Below, piece by piece: positions 60,931 to 64,000 of a stretch of 64,000 nt of DNA (position 1 is the stretch's first letter; the number at the start of each line of letters is the position of its first letter). The notes under the pieces were generated by a model. It did no database searches. It had not been told where the DNA came from and saw only the letters and a program-made list of their open reading frames with translations. The stretch is from Cladorhizidae sp. MBARI D1340-BT2. Lineage: Eukaryota > Porifera > Demospongiae > Poecilosclerida > Cladorhizidae. The position numbers were made by a program, and so were the translations under genes. Location of the stretch: NCBI GenBank assembly GCA_028752905.1, contig JAQNBH010000003.1:5698204-5762203 (forward strand), in the 5' to 3' direction.

Positions 60931-61259
60931 TCATGTGCAACTCTTCTCCACAAGTTCCTGTGAGTCCATCACATATCCAAGAGCTTCTGTCAAAGACTCC
61001 TTCAACTCAGTCAGGTATAACACCGGCTCACTATCTCCCTCCATCCTTCCAACTTGTGACAACAACCTTGTTAACGTCTCTCTGGTGTCATTCTCCATAA
61101 CAATGATAGGGGCAGCTGCTCTTTTCTCTTCCATGTTTTTGTGTACACACCTCTGCAGAGTGGTAACTGCCAGAACAGTGAGGTAGTTCGACGCGTCTAA
61201 ACATTCCAGGTTCTGGAGGTAACGTATGGAATGGCGGAGAACTTCGTCCGTCTGGAGCA
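60931..61259 (-). CDS. Candidate last exon of an unrecognised gene
   Basis: On the minus strand a polypyrimidine tract and acceptor (TTCTTCTTTTGCAATTCACAG) precede an open frame of about 109 codons ending in TGA at 60931. The peptide is helical and amphipathic, with TDEVLRHSIRYLQNLECLDA, YLTVLAVTTLQRCVHKNMEE and LKESLTEALGYVMDSQELVE, and resembles host-protein composition more than transposon debris. It may be the C-terminus of a helical-repeat protein. Upstream exons would lie beyond 61260 and were not identified. Confidence 0.45.
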
Positions 61260-61269
61260 CTGTGAATTG

Positions 61270-62060
61270 CAAAAGAAGAACAAAGGTTTAATTGGCATCA
61301 ATTGCCTGTACTTGGTTCCCACCAGACAATCAAGTCACATCTATACTTTCAACCATTTTGTATTTCCTAAGCATCATGATGAGCAAACTTTATTTAGGGA
61401 AGGCCTCCTCCCTCCCTCTCCCCAAGAATCAAGTTCCCTCCTCTCCTTAATACCTTCAAGGTTGGATTGGCCACTGTTCCTTTTTGAATTTAGAAATCAT
61501 CGACTAAATTAACACTATATAGAAATGTTCACGAAGAAACAGGGCAACAGAGGAAGTGGTTGCTCTGACCTTTTCCAAAGAGGGCCGTAATTCATATCAC
61601 CATGGCAACAGGGGAAGTGAAGTCACTCCTACCTTTTCCAAAGAGAGTGAATGGTAGTGCAAGGGGATCACTCAGATTATAGATCCATTGCCAACCTCAA
61701 TGAATAACCAACCTCAATGAATAATGCACCTCAATGAATAATGCACAGTGGAAATTTTTTTTTTTAATTTGTTGGTTGGAATTCTCATGAAAGTTTGACT
61801 TCGTTCGCCCCATGCTTGATCACATATGGTACGCACATCACAAAAGTTTATACAGTTACGTGTATGTCATGTTTTATACTAGTCAAAATAACCAAATATC
61901 TGCACCCATCCAAACTTTCCCCATGTAGTGTAACTCACATGGCCTATAGCTCCCTCTCCCTTCCTCCCCAAACTCTAAAAATTTACTCTCAAAAAAAATA
62001 TTGATGCCTGAACTCGAGAAGAAGAGACCATGGCAAGTATTAGTATCTTTAATAGGGTAT
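61270..62060. other. Noncoding with short tandem duplications
   Basis: Two copies of a segment of about 50 bp (61536-61588 and 61600-61650, each ending ACCTTTTCCAAAGAG) and three copies of a CCTCAATGAATAA(TGCA) unit at 61695-61747. No coding sequence recognised. Confidence 0.5.
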
Positions 62061-62066
62061 ATATAT

Positions 62067-62148
62067 TCAATTTGAAATTAACTCTATTGATGTTTCGGCT
62101 AGAATACTCTAGCTGAAATGTCTGAAAAGAGTAACAATTTCAAGTTGA
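62067..62148. repeat. Palindromic repeat (hairpin/MITE-like), copy 1
   Basis: The left arm TCAATTTGAAATTAACTCTA and the right arm, whose reverse complement is TCAACTTGAAATTGTTACTC, form an imperfect palindrome around GTTTCGGCTAGAATACTCTAGCTGAAA-like sequence. The left arm recurs at 62620. Confidence 0.6.
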
Positions 62149-62399
62149 TTATTGAGGAAATCATTGCAATCAATTGTGTCAACTGAGAGCTCATTGAGAA
62201 TATAATTAACGTTGTAACATTTTTGATGCATAGTTTGTTGCCAAGGTTTTCATTACGTGGGTGCACATTACAAGAGCTTACTCAAGCCGCATTCTTACTG
62301 CACATTCCAATTCCCAGTTTCCCATGTCTACTTTCTAGCGACGTGTCAGTACCAAGATCTGTGTTTTTCTATTCGTGCATTTGTATTCAGTGCAGAACG

Positions 62400-62508
62400 C
62401 CAGTAACCCAGACGACTGCTACTGCTGCTGGAGCTTCCTCCTGTTGTCCATCTTACCATGGCAACACTACTGCTTGCAGAGGAGCCTCACCAACATGGCC
62501 TCTAGTGC
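62400..62508 (+). CDS. Weak candidate exon, unrecognised
   Basis: After TATTTGTATTCAG-like acceptor sequence there is an open frame reading NASNPDDCYCCWSFLLLSIL then PWQHYCLQRSLTNMASSAH, ending at a GTGAGA donor-like site. A single hydrophobic segment is possible. There is no family match and no partner exon, so it may be chance. Confidence 0.15.
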
Positions 62509-62619
62509 TCATGTGAGACTTCCAGGTCCACTGTTTAGTTCCTTACTTTTTGGTGCTTGCAGGAAGTAGTTATGGTACAGCTAATAAGTTCTTCAGCTAC
62601 CTCAAGAACATGCATTAAC

Positions 62620-62690
62620 CAACTTGAAATTGTATTCTCTCGACGTTTCGACTAGATGCTCTAGCCTTCATCAGAGACACTAAGACGCCT
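62620..62690. repeat. Palindromic repeat, copy 2
   Basis: AACTTGAAATTGTATTCTCT then CGACGTTTCGACTAGATGCT and CTAGCCTTCATCAGAGAC. It matches the copy at 62067 in its left arm and core; the outer right arm is missing or diverged. GACGTTTCGACTA-type cores are common in invertebrate repeats. Confidence 0.5.
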
Positions 62691-62935
62691 GCTATATATA
62701 TATATGGTAGAGCTGGTTATCCACCACGTATAAACCACACCTCGGCACACGTGTCCAGCATGTGATATACCTTGTCTACAGGACAATGAGCTACCACTAT
62801 CAGCTCAAGAGTATACACTATGTCCTGTAGATAATGACTAAACAAGCTTTTTTGTCGTATCTTGTTGATTCAGTCTTGCTAAAGTAGGCAAAGACTAATT
62901 AATAAAAGATTTACATGAAACTAAAATATAAGGTA

Positions 62936-63431
62936 CCATATTTGCCGGAAGGTCGCAATAGCTGCTCCAAGTCTTTTGTCTTCATTTCATGGATGTGACT
63001 TATATGTCAATTTTTCCGGAATATACGTCACAGAGGCTAAAATTAATCACTGGGCGTGGTCACAAGATGGCATGTAAACCTGGCACTGCTGCCAGATGCA
63101 CTGCTCTCGATAAATGTCTGGAACTGAGCATATAAAGTTACACTGTCAAAGTTGTTGAATTTGCAGAGAAGTCGGAACACAACAAGCAAAAAGCTAATGC
63201 GATTCTAAAATCTAAATCAAATTGACAATGCTACCAAGATCAGCAAGATAAAATCAAATTGAGGTCAGAGTTCACTCCAGCTCCTACATGCTGGTGGTAG
63301 ATGGGCACTAACTTAGTGTGTGACTTATGCCCCAGGGCAATTATACTTTATTTTTATTTTTTATGATCGTTAACTTTTGGGGGGGGGGGGGATTTGTACT
63401 CTTATGCACTCTTATGCTCCAGCAAATATGG
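62936..63431 (+). mobile_element. Tigger-like relic with CCATATTTGC termini
   Basis: The left end CCATATTTGCCGGA (62936-62949) is inverted at the right end (TCCAGCAAATATGG, 63418-63431). TA precedes the left end; the right flank is imperfect. Inside, VKVVEFAEKSEHNKQKANAI near 63146-63205 resembles the start of the DNA-binding helix-turn-helix of Tigger/jerky-type transposases. A G run at 63379-63390 and stops show decay. About 0.5 kb, mostly deleted. Confidence 0.6.
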
Positions 63432-63789
63432 AATATAGCATGAATGCTCATGAATTAACTGCTAACATAGTGAAGTAATTATCTCAAGCGACTTGCCTAC
63501 ACTCCTCACTCCTTCCTCTCTGGTGGTAATAAGTTGCAAGGTCACCAGAAGTGAACCCACAGTGTCTTCAGATGACAAACTAATAAGGGAAACGGGAAGA
63601 GGCAATGAACTAATTAAGAAACAGGAAGGGTTAATTAACAAATAAGTGGTTAATTGGTTGATTAATTGAAAAACAGGGGACCTCATATCACCAACCACAA
63701 AATGTTAATGACTTAACCAAAAGAGTCCATTAAAAAGCAAGAAGGGTCAATTAATGAGTTACAAAGAATTGTGGAAAATAAAAATAAAA

Positions 63790-63980
63790 TTTACACTTGA
63801 CCACTTACTTACGTTTTAGCGCCTTATGAAAACACTCATTGAATAGAGTAGGGCTTCCTCTAGCCACTGGTGCTAATTCCAAATGTCTTGCACTTACCAA
63901 TTAGGAGGTAGAACTGCAGAAAGCTTGGGCAGGCTGGTTTTGAGGCCCCCAATTTTGTTGCCTGTACTTTGGGTATGGTT
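63790..63980 (-). repeat. LINE 3'-UTR-like dispersed repeat
   Basis: CTTGACCACTTACTTACGTT then TTAGCGCC, AGCCACTGGTGCTAA, TTAGGAGGTAGAA, CTTGGGCAGGCTGGTTTTGA then GGCCCCCAATTTTG matches 21170-21290, 32660-32780 and 44385-44520 in the tandem units. There it lies on the 3' side of a minus-strand LINE fragment, so it is probably that LINE's 3' UTR. The element would continue past the window. Confidence 0.65.
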
Positions 63981-64000
63981 GTACCTATGCAACAGTTTTT

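Overview
This is eukaryotic, animal-type DNA: AT-rich, intron-bearing, without operons, and dominated by transposable-element remnants. CR1-like LINEs, several hAT groups, a Tigger/pogo element, a metazoan Mutator-like element, a Ty3/gypsy relic and a non-LTR element with a restriction-like endonuclease tail suggest an early-branching invertebrate such as a sponge or cnidarian. That placement is inference from element types; no taxon marker gene is present.

Layout. 1-4.1 kb: noncoding, with one 188-bp direct duplication. 4.16-7.24 kb: a decayed non-LTR retrotransposon (minus strand) with a cysteine-rich N-terminus and a restriction-like endonuclease C-terminus. 7.3-9.2 kb: a truncated CR1-like LINE (plus). 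9.7-11.4 kb: a TTF/ZMYM-type hAT (minus). 12.4-13.6 kb: a Ty3/gypsy gag-protease relic (minus). 14.3-15.2 kb: a diverged, inverted pseudogene of a BPHL-like (valacyclovir hydrolase family) alpha/beta hydrolase. 15.8-16.1 kb: a LINE 3' end.

16.3-49.1 kb is the core: a direct tandem triplication with a period near 11.5 kb (units A, B and C). Each unit carries, in order, an AT-rich minisatellite (fullest in B and C), a degenerate TTF-type hAT, a noncoding stretch with one possible exon, a LINE 3' fragment, a duplicated promoter-like module, a BPHL-like gene, an internally deleted ZBED5/Buster-like hAT and a fragment of another hAT. Units A and B also have a small gypsy fragment, a minus-strand hAT fragment and a 34-35 bp minisatellite. 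Only the hydrolase of unit C (45614-46444) is an open single-exon gene of normal family length; A and B are frameshifted pseudogenes. All four hydrolase copies in the window have Cys where the family has its nucleophilic Ser.

48.6-50.4 kb: the near-complete second hAT at the end of unit C. 50.6-51.2 kb: the C-terminal ORF of another LINE. 51.7-56.9 kb: a CR1-like LINE (minus) split by a 2,679-bp Tigger element at a TA site. That Tigger contains an intact HIRAN-like ORF head-to-head with its broken transposase gene. 57.1-59.6 kb: a Mutator-like transposase gene with a small 5' intron, stops and a GC-rich insertion. 59.6-64 kb: mostly noncoding, with a candidate last exon of an unrecognised gene, two palindromic repeats, a Tigger-like relic and a LINE 3'-UTR-like repeat.

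The most probable functional protein genes are the unit-C hydrolase and, less surely, the HIRAN-like ORF and the 61.2-kb exon. Everything else reads as transposon debris at various ages.
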